Shown: positions 35,022-44,868 of the stretch, piece by piece
How the letters are laid out: each line of letters opens with the position of its first letter
Position numbering within the stretch: the first letter of the stretch is position 1
Assembly: GCF_015477765.1 (NCBI RefSeq)
Contig: NZ_JADLQQ010000002.1
Location: 744,001 to 808,000, forward strand
Direction of reading: 5' to 3'
From: Nocardia transvalensis
GTDB lineage: Bacteria > Actinomycetota > Actinomycetes > Mycobacteriales > Mycobacteriaceae
Length of the DNA: 64,000 nucleotides
Position numbers and translations under genes: made by a program
The notes under the pieces: model-generated
What the model was told of the DNA's origin: nothing
What the model saw: only the letters and a program-made list of their open reading frames with translations
Database searches by the model: none

Positions 35022-35678
35022 TCAGTCGCCGGTGGGGACGCCGGTGAGGATGGGGGCGATGGCGACTCGGGCGAGGTGGGACAGGGCGGTGGGGTCGGTG
35101 AGGTCGACGGCGAGGCTGGGGGCCAGCAGGTAGCCGAGGGTGACGTGGACCAGGGCGTCGGCTTGGGCGTCGGGGTCGCCGGGGGGAAGCCGGCCGGTGG
35201 ACTGGGCGTGGGCGATGTGGGCGCGGACACCGGTGTGCGCCAAGGCGATCGGGGACGGGTCGCCGTGGGTGAGAGCGTCGAACAGTTCGCTGCGGTGGGC
35301 GGGGTCGGCCTCGCGCAGCAGCGGGTGACGGTGCAGGCCCAGGCAGATCGCGAATCCGGTGGCGACCTGTTCGGCGGGGTCGTCGATGCTGCGCAGGGCC
35401 GCGGCGAGGGTGTCGAGCAGGGCGGTGATCTCGCGGGTCAGCGCGCGTTCGAACAGCTCGTCCTTGCCGGCGAAGCGGCGGAACACGGTGGCGCGCCCGA
35501 CTCCGGCCGCGGCGGCGACCTCGGCCATGGTGGCCGCGCGGGTGCCGCGCCGGGCGAGCACGACCACCGCGGCGTCGAGGATGCGGGCGTCGGTGGCGTC
35601 GGCGGGCTGCGCACCGTCGAAGGCGCGTCCGGCGGCGCGGTGCAGCAGGTTCGGCAACGGCGCACCCGGTCGGGTCAT
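35022..35678 (-). CDS. TetR-family regulator
   Basis: A 218-residue repressor; ATG 35678 follows GAGGAGGTGAG. The N-terminal helix-turn-helix is at about residues 30-75: ARILDAAVVVLARRGTRAAT, then EVAAAAGVGRATVFRRFAGK. The helical C-terminal ligand domain follows (LHRHPLLREADPAHRSELFD, GYLLAPSLAVDL). It converges on mshC with 19 bp between. It is divergent from the SRPBCC/thiolase-like/crotonase fusion gene across an 87-bp gap containing one promoter and a dyad, so it most likely represses that gene and itself. Confidence 0.88.
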   Translation of the reverse strand: MTRPGAPLPNLLHRAAGRAFDGAQPADATDARILDAAVVVLARRGTRAATMAEVAAAAGVGRATVFRRFAGKDELFERALTREITALLDTLAAALRSIDDPAEQVATGFAICLGLHRHPLLREADPAHRSELFDALTHGDPSPIALAHTGVRAHIAHAQSTGRLPPGDPDAQADALVHVTLGYLLAPSLAVDLTDPTALSHLARVAIAPILTGVPTGD

Positions 35679-35708
35679 CGGCTCACCTCCTCGGACGACG
35701 CCCCGCCC

Positions 35709-35743
35709 TTGACGGGCGAGACTATTGGCCATCTAATGGTCTC
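35709..35743 (+). promoter_or_regulatory. Promoter and TetR operator of the fusion gene
   Basis: TTGACG (35709-35714) and TCTAAT (35732-35737) are spaced 17 bp, a good -35/-10 pair reading into the fusion gene. GAGACTATT (35718-35726) and AATGGTCTC (35735-35743) form an inverted repeat with 8 of 9 pairs matching, covering the spacer and -10. A bound TetR dimer would block polymerase. Confidence 0.65.
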
Positions 35744-35765
35744 ATACTCGTGGAGGAGGTGGGCC

Positions 35766-38729
35766 GTGTCGCCTGTGCCCGGTGGTGATCGGATTCGCGC
35801 GATAGGCAAACAGATTCGCGCCGGTAGCACCCTGCTGCAGGCGGTGGGCAAGGATCCGCGCCTCGCGCGGGACCTGGTGGCCGGGCTGCTGGGCGACACC
35901 GGACCACACCTGCCGCACGCCGCCCAGACCGCCGACCGCGTGCTGCCCGCCGGGTTGCGCGACTACACCAAGACCGCGCACGCCAGCCAGCCGGTGGACC
36001 AGCCGCGCGAGACGGTGTGGGCGTATCTGTGCGATCTGGACCGGCTCGGAGAATGGTTCACCGTGCACACCGGTTTCCGCGGCACCCCACCCGGCCCGGT
36101 GCGGACCGGCGCGAGCTTCACCCAGCAGGCGCAGGTCATGGGCCTGCCGGTGGACATCGACTGGACGGTGACCGAGGTCGGCGCCACCGGATTCGCCCTG
36201 CGCGGGCAGGCACCGCAGCAGGTGCGGCTGGGGTATTGGATCACGGTGTCGGGCACCGGATCCCACACCACCGTCAGCTTCGACGCCGGAGTGTCGGGCC
36301 CGCCCATCGAAGGCCCGCTGGGTGGTTCGGTGGCGCGCAGCCTGGGCGAGGCGATGCGCGAGTCGCTGGCACGGCTGCCCGGCGCGATCGCGGCGGCCGG
36401 GCCGATCCGCACCCGCACCGCACGCACCCCGGTGCGCCACCACGGCACCGGACGCGACCTCGACCCCCGCACCCCGGTGCTGGTCGGGGTGGGGCAGATC
36501 GTGCAGCGCACCCCCGACCCGGCCGCCGACCCCGCCGAACTCGCCGCGCGGGCACTGCGGCGCGCCGCCGACGACGCCGGGCCCGGCCGATCGCTGCTGC
36601 GCCACGCCGAGGCGGTGTTCGCGGTGGCGTGCACGTCGTGGCAGTACCGCGACCTGGGGGCCGCGGTCGCCGAACGCGTGGGCGCGGGCACCGTGGACAC
36701 GGTGCAGTCGAGCCCGTTCGGCGGCGACGGCGGCCAACTGGTGATCAACGAGGCCGCCGCGGCGATCGCGGCCGGAGACTACGAGGTGGTACTGGTGACC
36801 GGCGCCGAGGCGGGCGCCACCCAGGCCGCCGCCCAACGCGACGGCCGCACCCCGGCATGGCCCGAGCAGCCCCCGCAGACCGCACCGACACGCACCGTGG
36901 GCATCGACAAACCGGCCAACAACGCCGCCGAGACCGCCGCCGGGCTGATCGCGCCGATCAACATGTATGCGCTGCTGGAGTCGGCGAACCGGCACCGGCT
37001 GCACCGCGGCATCGACGAGCACGCCAAAGCGGTCGCCGCACTGTGGTCGCGGCTCTCGGCGGTCGCGGCCACCAACGAATACGCCTGGCAACCCCAGCAA
37101 TTCGATGCCGACGAGATCGCGACGGCCACACCGGACAACCGGATGGTGTCGACCCCCTACACCAAACTCGAATGCGCGAATCTGGCCGTGGACATGGCCA
37201 GCGGCCTCGTGCTGTGCAGCGCCGCGGCCGCCGACGCGGCAGGGATCGCCCAGGACCGGTGGGTGTTCATCCACGCCGGAGCCTCCGGGCACGACGAATG
37301 GTTCACCAGCGAACGCGCCGAACTGGCCGCGTCCCCGGCGATCCGCACCCTGGGCGCGGCCGCGCTCGCGCACACCGGCATCGGCGCCGAAGACCTGACG
37401 CATGTGGACCTGTATGCGTGTTTCCCGGTGGCGGTGCAGATCGCGGCCCACGAACTGGGTTTGCCCCTCGACGATCCGGCGCGGCCGCTGTCGGTGACCG
37501 GCGGGCTCACCTTCGGCGGCGGGCCGGGCAACAACTACGGCGGGCACGCGGTGGCGAGCCTGGTGCAACGGCTACGGGCCGACCCGGGCAGCTACGGGCT
37601 GGCCACCTCACTGGGCTGGTATGTCACCAAACACGCCCTGGGCGTGTATTCCACTGTCCCGCCGCAGCACCCGTACCGGCATCTGACCCCGATCATCGAG
37701 CATCCGCCCGCCCGCCCGGCGCGCAGCAGCTACGACGGACCCGCGGTGGTGGAGGCCTACACCGTCCCCTACACCCGCGACGGACGGCCCGAGGCAGCGG
37801 TGCTGAGCCTGATCGCCCCGGCCGGTGACCGAATCCTGCTGCGCAGCACCGATTCCGGCACCCTCACCGCCTGCCTGGAACGCGATCTGCTGGGCCTGCC
37901 GGTCACCGTCACCGGCACCGCGATCCGCCTCGAGGGCAGCGAACCGGTCGCCCTGCCCGCACCGCCGCCACCGCCGGTGCTGGTGCAGCGGCGCGGACCG
38001 GTCACGATCATCACCGTGAACCGGCCGCAGGTGCGCAACGCCCTGAACCTGGCCGCGGCGGTAGGCATCGAACGCGCGTTGGACGCCTTCGACGCCGATC
38101 CGGCCGCGCAGGTGGCGATCCTCACCGGCGCGGGCGGATATTTCAGTGCCGGAATGGATTTGAAGGCCGCCGCGCGCGGGGAGGTGCCGATCACCGAGGG
38201 CCGCGGCCCGCTGGGCATCGCCGCGAAACCGCCGGGCAAACCGTTGATCGCGGCGGTGGAGGGCCCGGCGCTGGCCGGGGGATGCGAGCTGGCGCTGTCG
38301 GCGGATCTGGTGGTCGCCGCCCAGGATTCGACCTTCGGGATCCCGGAGGTCAAACGCGGGCTGGTCGCCGTCGGCGGCGGTGTGCTGCGGCTGGCGCAGC
38401 GGCTGCCGCGCGCCGTCGCGATGGAGCTGGCGCTGACCGGCGACCCGATCACCGCCACCCGCGCCGCCGAACTGGGTCTGGTCAACCAGGTCGTCGCACC
38501 CGGCCACGCCCTCGACGCCGCCCTGGAACTGGCCGCCCGCATCGCGGCCAACGCCCCGTTGAGCATCCTCGCCAGCAAACGCATCATCGACCGATCCCCG
38601 GACTGGTCGACCGCCGAAGCCTTCACCCGCCAGGGCGAACTGGCCGCGACAGCGCTGTCCTCCCAGGACGCCGCCGAAGGCATGCTGGCCTTCGCACAGA
38701 AACGCCCCCCGATCTGGAAGGGCCGCTGA
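35766..38729 (+). CDS. Three-domain fusion: SRPBCC + thiolase-like (TLP1 type) + crotonase
   Basis: A 987-residue protein from GTG 35766, with GGAGGAGG 7 bases upstream. Residues ~70-205 are an SRPBCC lipid-binding domain (ETVWAYLCDLDRLGEWFTVH). Residues ~237-640 are thiolase-like, but the segment that should hold the nucleophilic Cys reads TVQSSPFGGDGGQLVINEAA, so it cannot work as a thiolase. This and the following ~650-725 region (SYDGPAVVEAYTVPYTRDG) match SCP2-thiolase-like protein type 1 with its extra C-terminal domain. Residues ~738-987 are a crotonase with oxyanion-hole motifs and both catalytic glutamates, E841 (GGCELAL) and E861 (FGIPEVKRG). It likely binds and hydrates or isomerises an acyl-CoA. 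Confidence 0.88.
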   Translation: MSPVPGGDRIRAIGKQIRAGSTLLQAVGKDPRLARDLVAGLLGDTGPHLPHAAQTADRVLPAGLRDYTKTAHASQPVDQPRETVWAYLCDLDRLGEWFTVHTGFRGTPPGPVRTGASFTQQAQVMGLPVDIDWTVTEVGATGFALRGQAPQQVRLGYWITVSGTGSHTTVSFDAGVSGPPIEGPLGGSVARSLGEAMRESLARLPGAIAAAGPIRTRTARTPVRHHGTGRDLDPRTPVLVGVGQIVQRTPDPAADPAELAARALRRAADDAGPGRSLLRHAEAVFAVACTSWQYRDLGAAVAERVGAGTVDTVQSSPFGGDGGQLVINEAAAAIAAGDYEVVLVTGAEAGATQAAAQRDGRTPAWPEQPPQTAPTRTVGIDKPANNAAETAAGLIAPINMYALLESANRHRLHRGIDEHAKAVAALWSRLSAVAATNEYAWQPQQFDADEIATATPDNRMVSTPYTKLECANLAVDMASGLVLCSAAAADAAGIAQDRWVFIHAGASGHDEWFTSERAELAASPAIRTLGAAALAHTGIGAEDLTHVDLYACFPVAVQIAAHELGLPLDDPARPLSVTGGLTFGGGPGNNYGGHAVASLVQRLRADPGSYGLATSLGWYVTKHALGVYSTVPPQHPYRHLTPIIEHPPARPARSSYDGPAVVEAYTVPYTRDGRPEAAVLSLIAPAGDRILLRSTDSGTLTACLERDLLGLPVTVTGTAIRLEGSEPVALPAPPPPPVLVQRRGPVTIITVNRPQVRNALNLAAAVGIERALDAFDADPAAQVAILTGAGGYFSAGMDLKAAARGEVPITEGRGPLGIAAKPPGKPLIAAVEGPALAGGCELALSADLVVAAQDSTFGIPEVKRGLVAVGGGVLRLAQRLPRAVAMELALTGDPITATRAAELGLVNQVVAPGHALDAALELAARIAANAPLSILASKRIIDRSPDWSTAEAFTRQGELAATALSSQDAAEGMLAFAQKRPPIWKGR

Positions 38730-38985
38730 TACCGCACCCGCACACCGGTCCTCGGCTCGCGCCCAGCCGAGGCAAGGGTCGTGTGCCGCCGCGTGCGAGC
38801 AGCGCCGCCACCGCCTCACCGGGCACCATCGGCACCGTCATAGCCCGTACGGTCCCGTTCGCGGCGCGCTTCGATCGGTGTGTGAGAGTAGCGACGTCGG
38901 CCCGGGCCGGCACGCGACAGGGGTGGTGGGCCCGGGATTTCGGGCGGCATCCGGGCGCGGTGGCGGGATCGGTAGGGTGAGGGCT

Positions 38986-39828
38986 ATGTGTGCTGCGGTG
39001 TCGCCCAAACGTTTTCGGACCGCGTTGGTGCTGGGCGGGGGTGGGGCGGTCGGGTTGTCGTGGTTGGCGGGGCTGGTGAGCGGACTGGATGCGGCCGGGG
39101 TGGATCTGCGGGTGGCCGACCGGTTCGTCGGCACCTCCGCCGGGGCCGTGGTGGCGGCGGTGCTGGCCGGGGACGGGGATCTCGGGCGGCTACTGCGACC
39201 GGCCTCGGATCGGGCGCCGGCGGTGTCGCCGCGGGTGTCGTTCGCGCAGATGTTCGCTCCGCTGCGGGAGCCGGCGCTGGATCTGGCGCAGGCGCGGCGC
39301 AAGGTGGGGGAGTTGGCGCTGGCGGCCGAGGCGGGCGACCCCGGCGACCATGTCGCGCGCATGGCCGCGCTGATCGGGACCTCGCAGTGGCCGCCGCGGG
39401 ATCTGGTGGTCACCGCCGTCGACATCACCACCGGGGCCCGGCAGGGATGGACCCGTGACGGGGCGGCGTCGCTGGCGCAGGCGCTGGCGTCGAGCACCTC
39501 GGTGCCCGGCGTGTTCCCGCCGATCCCGATTCAGGGCCGCCACTACATCGACGGCGGCATCGGCTCCCCGATCAACGCCGACCTGGCCGCGGGCGCGGAG
39601 GTGATCGTCATCGTGGAACCGCTGGCGCACATGTTCTCTCACCTGCCCGCCGACAGCGAGCTGGGCGAGGCCACCACGGTGTCGCTGGTCCCGGACACCG
39701 AAGCCATCGCCGCCATCGGCGCCGACGTCTTCAACCCCGCCGCCCTGGCCCCCGCCTACGCGGCCGGTGTCCGCCAATCCGCCGACGCCGCAACCCTATT
39801 GAAGTCCCACGGCTGGCCCGCCCGCTGA
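38986..39828 (+). CDS. Patatin-like phospholipase family protein
   Basis: A 280-residue serine hydrolase with the Ser-Asp dyad of patatins: oxyanion loop VLGGGGAVGLSWLAGL (residues 15-30), nucleophile elbow FVGTSAGAVVAAVL (Ser near residue 51), and aspartate motif YIDGGIGSPINADL (about 187-200). All catalytic elements are intact. ATG 38986 is chosen; the upstream open frame is not protein-like. It probably cleaves acyl chains from membrane or storage lipids. No signal peptide is present. Convergent with the DUF6069 gene. Confidence 0.88.
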   Translation: MCAAVSPKRFRTALVLGGGGAVGLSWLAGLVSGLDAAGVDLRVADRFVGTSAGAVVAAVLAGDGDLGRLLRPASDRAPAVSPRVSFAQMFAPLREPALDLAQARRKVGELALAAEAGDPGDHVARMAALIGTSQWPPRDLVVTAVDITTGARQGWTRDGAASLAQALASSTSVPGVFPPIPIQGRHYIDGGIGSPINADLAAGAEVIVIVEPLAHMFSHLPADSELGEATTVSLVPDTEAIAAIGADVFNPAALAPAYAAGVRQSADAATLLKSHGWPAR

Positions 39829-39847
39829 GACCCCTTCTCGCCCACCG

Positions 39848-40348
39848 CTACTGATAGCGCACCGAACCGGCCGCCACCGAAGCGAGCACCGTGATCAAGC
39901 ACACCCCCGCCACCAGATTGATGGCGGCGGTGGCGATCTGGGCGCTGGTGTCGGCGGTGACGGTGAACGGCAGAATCACCGCCGCGGCTGTCAGCAGGGC
40001 GGTGATCCAGCGGAAGAAGGTCAGCGGGCTGGGCAGCAGCGCCAGCAGCAGATGCAAGAGGCCGGTGGCCAGCAGGGTGAGCGCGGCCGCACCCAGCGCG
40101 TAGGTGGTGGTGTTGGCGGTGCCGTAGGCGCCTTCGCGTTCGGGCGCCAGCACCGGGATGCCGAATACGCCGCGCACCAACAGGATCGCGACCACGATCA
40201 GCAGCGCCATCACGATCGCGGTACCCGCGCCACCGGCCCACAGCCGCCCCACCCGGATGCGCGGCGGCCCGGCCTGCGGCGGCACGTATCGAGGGTCGGG
40301 TTGCGGCAGGTACGGCCGGTCGCGACCGGGCTCGTAGTAGTCGCTCAT
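39848..40348 (-). CDS. DUF6069-family membrane protein
   Basis: A 166-residue protein with four hydrophobic segments after a proline/tyrosine-rich cytoplasmic N-terminus (YYEPGRDRPYLPQPDPRYVP). Family-type sequence: WAGGAGTAIVMALLIVVAIL, then RGVFGIPVLAPEREGAYGTA and LHLLLALLPSPLTFFRWITA. ATG 40348 is taken because the longer frame adds only unlikely sequence. Function unknown. Confidence 0.75.
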   Translation of the reverse strand: MSDYYEPGRDRPYLPQPDPRYVPPQAGPPRIRVGRLWAGGAGTAIVMALLIVVAILLVRGVFGIPVLAPEREGAYGTANTTTYALGAAALTLLATGLLHLLLALLPSPLTFFRWITALLTAAAVILPFTVTADTSAQIATAAINLVAGVCLITVLASVAAGSVRYQ

Positions 40349-40405
40349 ATCACCGAGGTACCCCGGCACCGGCACCCGCACTCCTGGGGCCGGGGGCGCG
40401 CGGGG

Positions 40406-42367
40406 TCAGTTGTCGACGTGCACGTGCGGGCGCTGATGCGGGTCGGGCACGGCGCGGCGCAGGATCTCCCGCGTCACCGGCGCCACCTCACCCTCACCGA
40501 CGAACAGGAACTTCAGCAGGTTCACGATCGGATTGCCTTCGGTCCATTCGAAATACACGTGCGGGTTGAGCCCGGTGCGGTCGCGGATGGCCAGCAGGAT
40601 CGCCGCGATCGAATTGGGCACCGCCGCCGCCTGCACCGCCAGGATCTTGTAGCAGTCCAGCTCGACACCGGTGACGTGCAGGTCGGTGGAGAACTCCGAG
40701 GCGTCGGTGACGATCACTTCCAGAAACAGGATCGGATCCTGGGCGGGCAGGTGGCTTTCCTGCCGCTGCTCGGCTTCTTTCTCCCGATAGTCGTCGGGGC
40801 GGCGGTGTTCGCCGGCCTCACGATCGTGGGTGACGACGCGGACCGAGCCGCCGGCGGCGACCTTATCGATCAGCCACGCCGCCTTGTCGTCGAAATCGAC
40901 CTCGATCGCCCGCAACTCGAAGGCGCGCCGGGCCCGCGACAGCAACGACACCACGATGATGGTGAGGACGAACAGCGACGCCAGCTGCACCCCCTCGGGG
41001 CGTTCGACGACGTTGGCGAGGGTGGTGTAGACGAACACCGCACTCACCATCGCGAACCCGATCATGGTGCGGCGCTGGTGCCGACGCGCCGCCGACAAGG
41101 TGACCGCCACCGCCGCGGAGGTGATCAACACCAGCACCCCGGTGGCGTAGGCGCCGCCCTGCGCATCGACATCGGCGTCGAAATACCAGGTGATGACGAA
41201 CGCGATGACCGCGAACACCAGCACCAGCGGCCGGGTGGCGCGCGCCCATTCCGGCGCCATCCCGTAGCGCGGCAGATACCGCGGCACCAGATTCAGCAGC
41301 CCCGCCATCGCCGAGGCCCCGGCGAACCACAGGATCGCGATCGTGGACAGGTCGTAGACGGTGCCGAACCCGTTGCCGAGATAGGTGTGCGCCAGATATG
41401 CCAGCGCCCGCCCGTCGGCCGACCCGCCGGGGCGGAACTCCTGTTCGGGGATGAGCACGACGGTGATGACGCTGGACACGATCAGAAAGCCGCTCATGAT
41501 CAGCGCCGCGGTGGTCAGCAGCTTGCGGGTGCCCACGATGCGGGTGCGCGGACGGTCCTCCGATTCGCCGGGGGCGCCTGCGATGTGCGGCATCACCGCC
41601 ACCCCGGTTTCGAATCCCGACAGCCCCAGCGCCAGTTTCGGAAACACCAGCAGCGAAATCCCCACCATCGCCGCGATACTGCCGTGCTGGGCGGTCATGG
41701 CGTGGGTCCAGTCGAGCACCAGATCCCGCGCGGTGCACACCTGATACAGCCCCACCACCTCCACCACCAGGTTCACCGCCAGATAGGTGCCGACCACCAC
41801 GACCGCCACCCCGATCGCCTCGGCGAACCCCTTGAGGAACACCGCCGCCAGCAACGCCAGCAGCACCAGCGTGATCGCCAGCGCATGTCCGCGCAGCGGA
41901 TCGGGCACATACGGGTTCTCCACGATGTGGGCGGCGCCGTCGGCGGCCGACAGCGTCATCGTGATCACGAAATCGGTGGCCGCGAACCCGAGCAGCACCA
42001 GGATGAACAGCTTGCCGGTCCAGCGCGGCAGGATCTCGGCGAACATCGCCAGCGACCCGCCGCCGTGCGGAGATTCCGCGGCCACCCGCCGATACACCGG
42101 CAGCGCCCCCACCAGCGTCAACGTCACCAGCACCAGGGTGGCCAGCGGGGAGAGCACCCCCACGGCCAGCGCCGCGATCCCCGGCTGATAGCCCAGGGTG
42201 GAGAAATAGTCGACACCGGTCAGGCACATCACCTGCCACCACGACCGCTGCCGATGGGTGTCGGCCGCGCGCACCATCGGGCCGGGATGGCGGGAGTAGC
42301 GGCTGTCGTCGGCGCCCTGCAGCCATGCCGCAACACCGCCGCGGCGCCGTTCGACAGTCCTGCTCAC
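40406..42367 (-). CDS. APC-superfamily permease with cytoplasmic C-terminal domain
   Basis: A 653-residue transporter read from GTG 42367 (AAGGGGG upstream). About 12 hydrophobic segments are present, with helix-1 motif [20 protein letters not shown] and the APC substrate motif [20 protein letters not shown]. After residue ~480 comes a soluble domain of ~170 residues ([54 protein letters not shown]). It probably imports an amino acid or polyamine; the substrate is not readable. Divergent from the MFS gene, with a 353-bp regulatory gap. Confidence 0.82.
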   Translation of the reverse strand: MSRTVERRRGGVAAWLQGADDSRYSRHPGPMVRAADTHRQRSWWQVMCLTGVDYFSTLGYQPGIAALAVGVLSPLATLVLVTLTLVGALPVYRRVAAESPHGGGSLAMFAEILPRWTGKLFILVLLGFAATDFVITMTLSAADGAAHIVENPYVPDPLRGHALAITLVLLALLAAVFLKGFAEAIGVAVVVVGTYLAVNLVVEVVGLYQVCTARDLVLDWTHAMTAQHGSIAAMVGISLLVFPKLALGLSGFETGVAVMPHIAGAPGESEDRPRTRIVGTRKLLTTAALIMSGFLIVSSVITVVLIPEQEFRPGGSADGRALAYLAHTYLGNGFGTVYDLSTIAILWFAGASAMAGLLNLVPRYLPRYGMAPEWARATRPLVLVFAVIAFVITWYFDADVDAQGGAYATGVLVLITSAAVAVTLSAARRHQRRTMIGFAMVSAVFVYTTLANVVERPEGVQLASLFVLTIIVVSLLSRARRAFELRAIEVDFDDKAAWLIDKVAAGGSVRVVTHDREAGEHRRPDDYREKEAEQRQESHLPAQDPILFLEVIVTDASEFSTDLHVTGVELDCYKILAVQAAAVPNSIAAILLAIRDRTGLNPHVYFEWTEGNPIVNLLKFLFVGEGEVAPVTREILRRAVPDPHQRPHVHVDN

Positions 42368-42720
42368 GGATCCCCCTTCGGGGCTTCGCGTCCGGGCGGC
42401 CCGGACGTGCGGCATCGTCGGGGTCAATGTACGCGCCGCAGGCGAGCAGCCCGGCGAACGACCCGTGCCAACCCACCCCGGCCGCCTGTCCGATATTTCC
42501 GGATGAGACCGCCACACCAGTTCCCCCCAGCCCCACCGGCCACACTGTGTCAGCGATCACAGTCGAGGGTATCGGTGCACGTCGCCCCGCACGCCACCCA
42601 CCCCGGCGCCGCACCCGTCTTGTTTGCCCGGTGTACCGCTCGGGTACACGGCAATTCCGTGTCGGTCTCACGTGAGAACCGGCCGACCGCAACAACACTA
42701 TGAAGGTGAGAGGAGCGCGC
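42368..42720. promoter_or_regulatory. Divergent promoter region with a 19-bp palindrome
   Basis: The gap between the APC and MFS genes contains a perfect palindrome at 42389-42407: CGTCCGGGC, centre G, GCCCGGACG. It is about 22 bp upstream of the APC start, so it would be in the mRNA leader as a hairpin or act as an operator. The rest contains promoter-like AT patches (GATATTTCC near 42493) but no gene. Confidence 0.5.
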
Positions 42721-44061
42721 GTGGAAGACCACGAGCAACCGATACCGCAGAGGCGTTCGGTCGCTGCCGCCGCCATGGGCAACGCCACCGAATGGTTCGA
42801 CTACGGGGTCTACGCCGCGACCGCCGGATATCTCACCGACGCCTTCTTCCCCGGCAGCCTCGGCACCCTGGGCACCCTGCTCGGTTTCGCGATCTCGTTT
42901 CTGCTGCGCCCGCTCGGCGGCATGGTGTGGGGACCGATCGGCGACCGCGTCGGCCGCAAAGCCGTGCTGGCCACCACCATCCTGCTGATGGCCTCGGCCA
43001 CCGGCCTGATCGGCCTGCTCCCCACCCACACCTCGGTCGGGGTGCTGGCCCCGATCCTGCTGATCGCGCTGCGCGTGGTGCAGGGCTTCTCCACCGGCGG
43101 CGAATACGGCGGCGCCGCCACCTATATCGCCGAATCCGCCGACGAACGCCGCCGCGGATTCCTGGGCAGCTTCCTGGAATTCGGCACCGTCGGCGGATTC
43201 GTCGGCGGCTCGGCGGTGGTGCTGGCCTGTCAGCTGGTGCTGTCCGAAGACGCCATGCACAGCTGGGGGTGGCGCATCCCGTTCCTGCTGGCGGTCCCGC
43301 TGGGACTGATCGGCTGGTACCTGCGCACCCGGCTGTCCGAATCGCCGGTGTTCACCGAGGTCGCCGAGTCCCAGGCCGAACAGCCGCGCGGCGGGCTGCT
43401 CATCCTGATCCGCGACTACCGCCGCGAACTGCTCACCCTGGGCGGGCTGGTGGTCGCGTTGAACGTGGTCAACTACACGCTGCTGGCCTATCAGCCCACC
43501 TACCTGAACAAAACCATCGGCCTGGGCGAATCCCAGACCACCGCGATGATGCTGGCCGGGCAGCTGGCGATCATGGTGATGCTGCCGCTGTCGGGAGCGA
43601 TCTCGGACCGGGTGGGGCGGCGGCCCATGTGGCTGGTGTCGCTGATCGGGCTGGGGGTGCTGGCGGTGCCGATGTACATGCTGATGGGTCAGGGAACCGG
43701 CTGGGCCATCCTCGGATTCGTGGTGCTGGGCCTGCTGTATGTGCCGCAGCTGTCGACCATTTCGGCGACCTTCCCCGCGATCTTCCCCACCCACGTGCGC
43801 TACGCCGGATTCGCGTTGGCCTACAACGTGTCCACCGCCGCCTTCGGCGGCACCGCGCCGCTGGTCAACCAGGCCGTCATCGATCGTTTCAGCGGCGGCG
43901 ATCCCGACAGCATCTGGATCCTGTTCCCCGCCTTCTACACCGTCGGCGCCTGCCTGGTCGGCCTGGTGGCGTGGGCGTTCCTGCGAGAAACCGCGGGCGC
44001 CTCGCTGCGCGGCACCGAGGTCCCCGTCACCGGCGAGCAACCGGTCGTCCCGGCGAAGTAG
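42721..44061 (+). CDS. MFS transporter of the metabolite:H+ symporter (MHS) family
   Basis: A 446-residue, 12-helix transporter. GTG 42721 is preferred (AGAGGAG 8 bases upstream); an ATG at 42700 is in frame but contains that ribosome site. The MHS signature is clear: AAAMGNATEWFDYGVYAATA, then GPIGDRVGRKAVL, QGFSTGGEYGGAATYIAESA and the second loop AISDRVGRRP. Relatives move dicarboxylates, proline/betaine or similar solutes with protons. A strong hairpin after the stop separates it from the two-component genes, yet the common direction leaves open that those genes regulate it. Confidence 0.87.
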   Translation: MEDHEQPIPQRRSVAAAAMGNATEWFDYGVYAATAGYLTDAFFPGSLGTLGTLLGFAISFLLRPLGGMVWGPIGDRVGRKAVLATTILLMASATGLIGLLPTHTSVGVLAPILLIALRVVQGFSTGGEYGGAATYIAESADERRRGFLGSFLEFGTVGGFVGGSAVVLACQLVLSEDAMHSWGWRIPFLLAVPLGLIGWYLRTRLSESPVFTEVAESQAEQPRGGLLILIRDYRRELLTLGGLVVALNVVNYTLLAYQPTYLNKTIGLGESQTTAMMLAGQLAIMVMLPLSGAISDRVGRRPMWLVSLIGLGVLAVPMYMLMGQGTGWAILGFVVLGLLYVPQLSTISATFPAIFPTHVRYAGFALAYNVSTAAFGGTAPLVNQAVIDRFSGGDPDSIWILFPAFYTVGACLVGLVAWAFLRETAGASLRGTEVPVTGEQPVVPAK

Positions 44062-44068
44062 CCGCCCC

Positions 44069-44104
44069 CGGGCGGCGCCTGGTACCCGCACCGAGCGCCG
44101 CCCG
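44069..44104 (+). terminator. Hairpin terminator after the MFS gene
   Basis: CGGGCGGCGC (44069-44078) and GCGCCGCCCG (44095-44104) form a perfect 10-bp stem with a 16-base loop, 7 bases past the MFS stop codon. No T-run follows, as often in actinomycetes. Confidence 0.7.
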
Positions 44105-44208
44105 GTGCGGGCCGAGCACCGCGGCCCACGGGCGTTTTGGCTCGACCGCCGCGGCGGGGCGATAGCATCCGGTTCCGGACGACAGCACGATGAGTGGAGA
44201 TAGTTGCG

Positions 44209-44868
44209 GTGCGCTTGGCAGTGGTGGAGGACGACGACGGGGTGGGAGATGCGTTGGTGGAGGCGTTGTCGGTGCGCGGCCACCACGCCCACCGCATGCG
44301 CCGCGGCGCGGATCTGCTCATCGCCCACCGCGGCTATGACGCGGTGATCCTGGATCTCGGGTTGCCCGACGCCGACGGCCTGCAGATCCTGCGCCAGTTG
44401 CGGGAGGTCAGCCCGGTGCCGGTGGTGATCCTCACCGCCCGCAGCGACGAACGCTCGATCGTGCGCGGATTACGCGGCGGCGCCGACGATTACGTCGTCA
44501 AACCACCCCGGATCGCCGAACTGGTGGCGCGGCTCGAGAACGTCACCCGCCGCGCGGCCGCCGCCACCCAGCCCGCGCCGCGGATCGTGGAAACCGGGGA
44601 TGTGCGGGTGGATCTGGCCGCGCGCCGCGTGCAGGTCGCCGGGCGCCCGATCGCCTTGACCGCCAAGGAATTCGAACTGGTGCAGGCGCTGGTGGAACGG
44701 CCCGGCGCCGCGGTGAGCCGCCAGCAGCTGATGGACCGCATCTGGGGTGACGCGTTCGTGGCCGTCTCGCGCAGCCTGGACGTGCACATGGCCGGGCTGC
44801 GCCAGAAACTGGCGCGACCGGGCCTGATCACCACGATCCGTGGCTACGGCTACCGCTGGGGCGAATGA
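44209..44868 (+). CDS. OmpR-family response regulator
   Basis: A 219-residue regulator; GTG 44209 is chosen (GGAG about 8-10 bases upstream), though GTG 44194 is in frame. The receiver domain begins VRLAVVEDDDGVGDALVEAL; the phospho-acceptor is the Asp in AVILDLGLPDADGLQILRQL; the late lysine is in DDYVVKPPRIAELVARLEN. The C-terminal winged helix includes LTAKEFELVQALVERPGAAV and VHMAGLRQKL, ending IRGYGYRWG. Its stop overlaps the kinase start by 4 bases (ATGA). Confidence 0.92.
   Translation: MRLAVVEDDDGVGDALVEALSVRGHHAHRMRRGADLLIAHRGYDAVILDLGLPDADGLQILRQLREVSPVPVVILTARSDERSIVRGLRGGADDYVVKPPRIAELVARLENVTRRAAAATQPAPRIVETGDVRVDLAARRVQVAGRPIALTAKEFELVQALVERPGAAVSRQQLMDRIWGDAFVAVSRSLDVHMAGLRQKLARPGLITTIRGYGYRWGE

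Noticed and set aside
36707..36774. Active thiolase domain in the fusion protein
   Set aside because: The position of the nucleophilic cysteine is occupied by glycine/aspartate in the PFGGDGG segment, so acyl transfer by the thiolase mechanism is not supported.
35742..37568. 608-codon reverse frame across the fusion gene
   Set aside because: Antisense shadow with glycine/arginine/histidine composition; the forward frame carries three recognisable domains.
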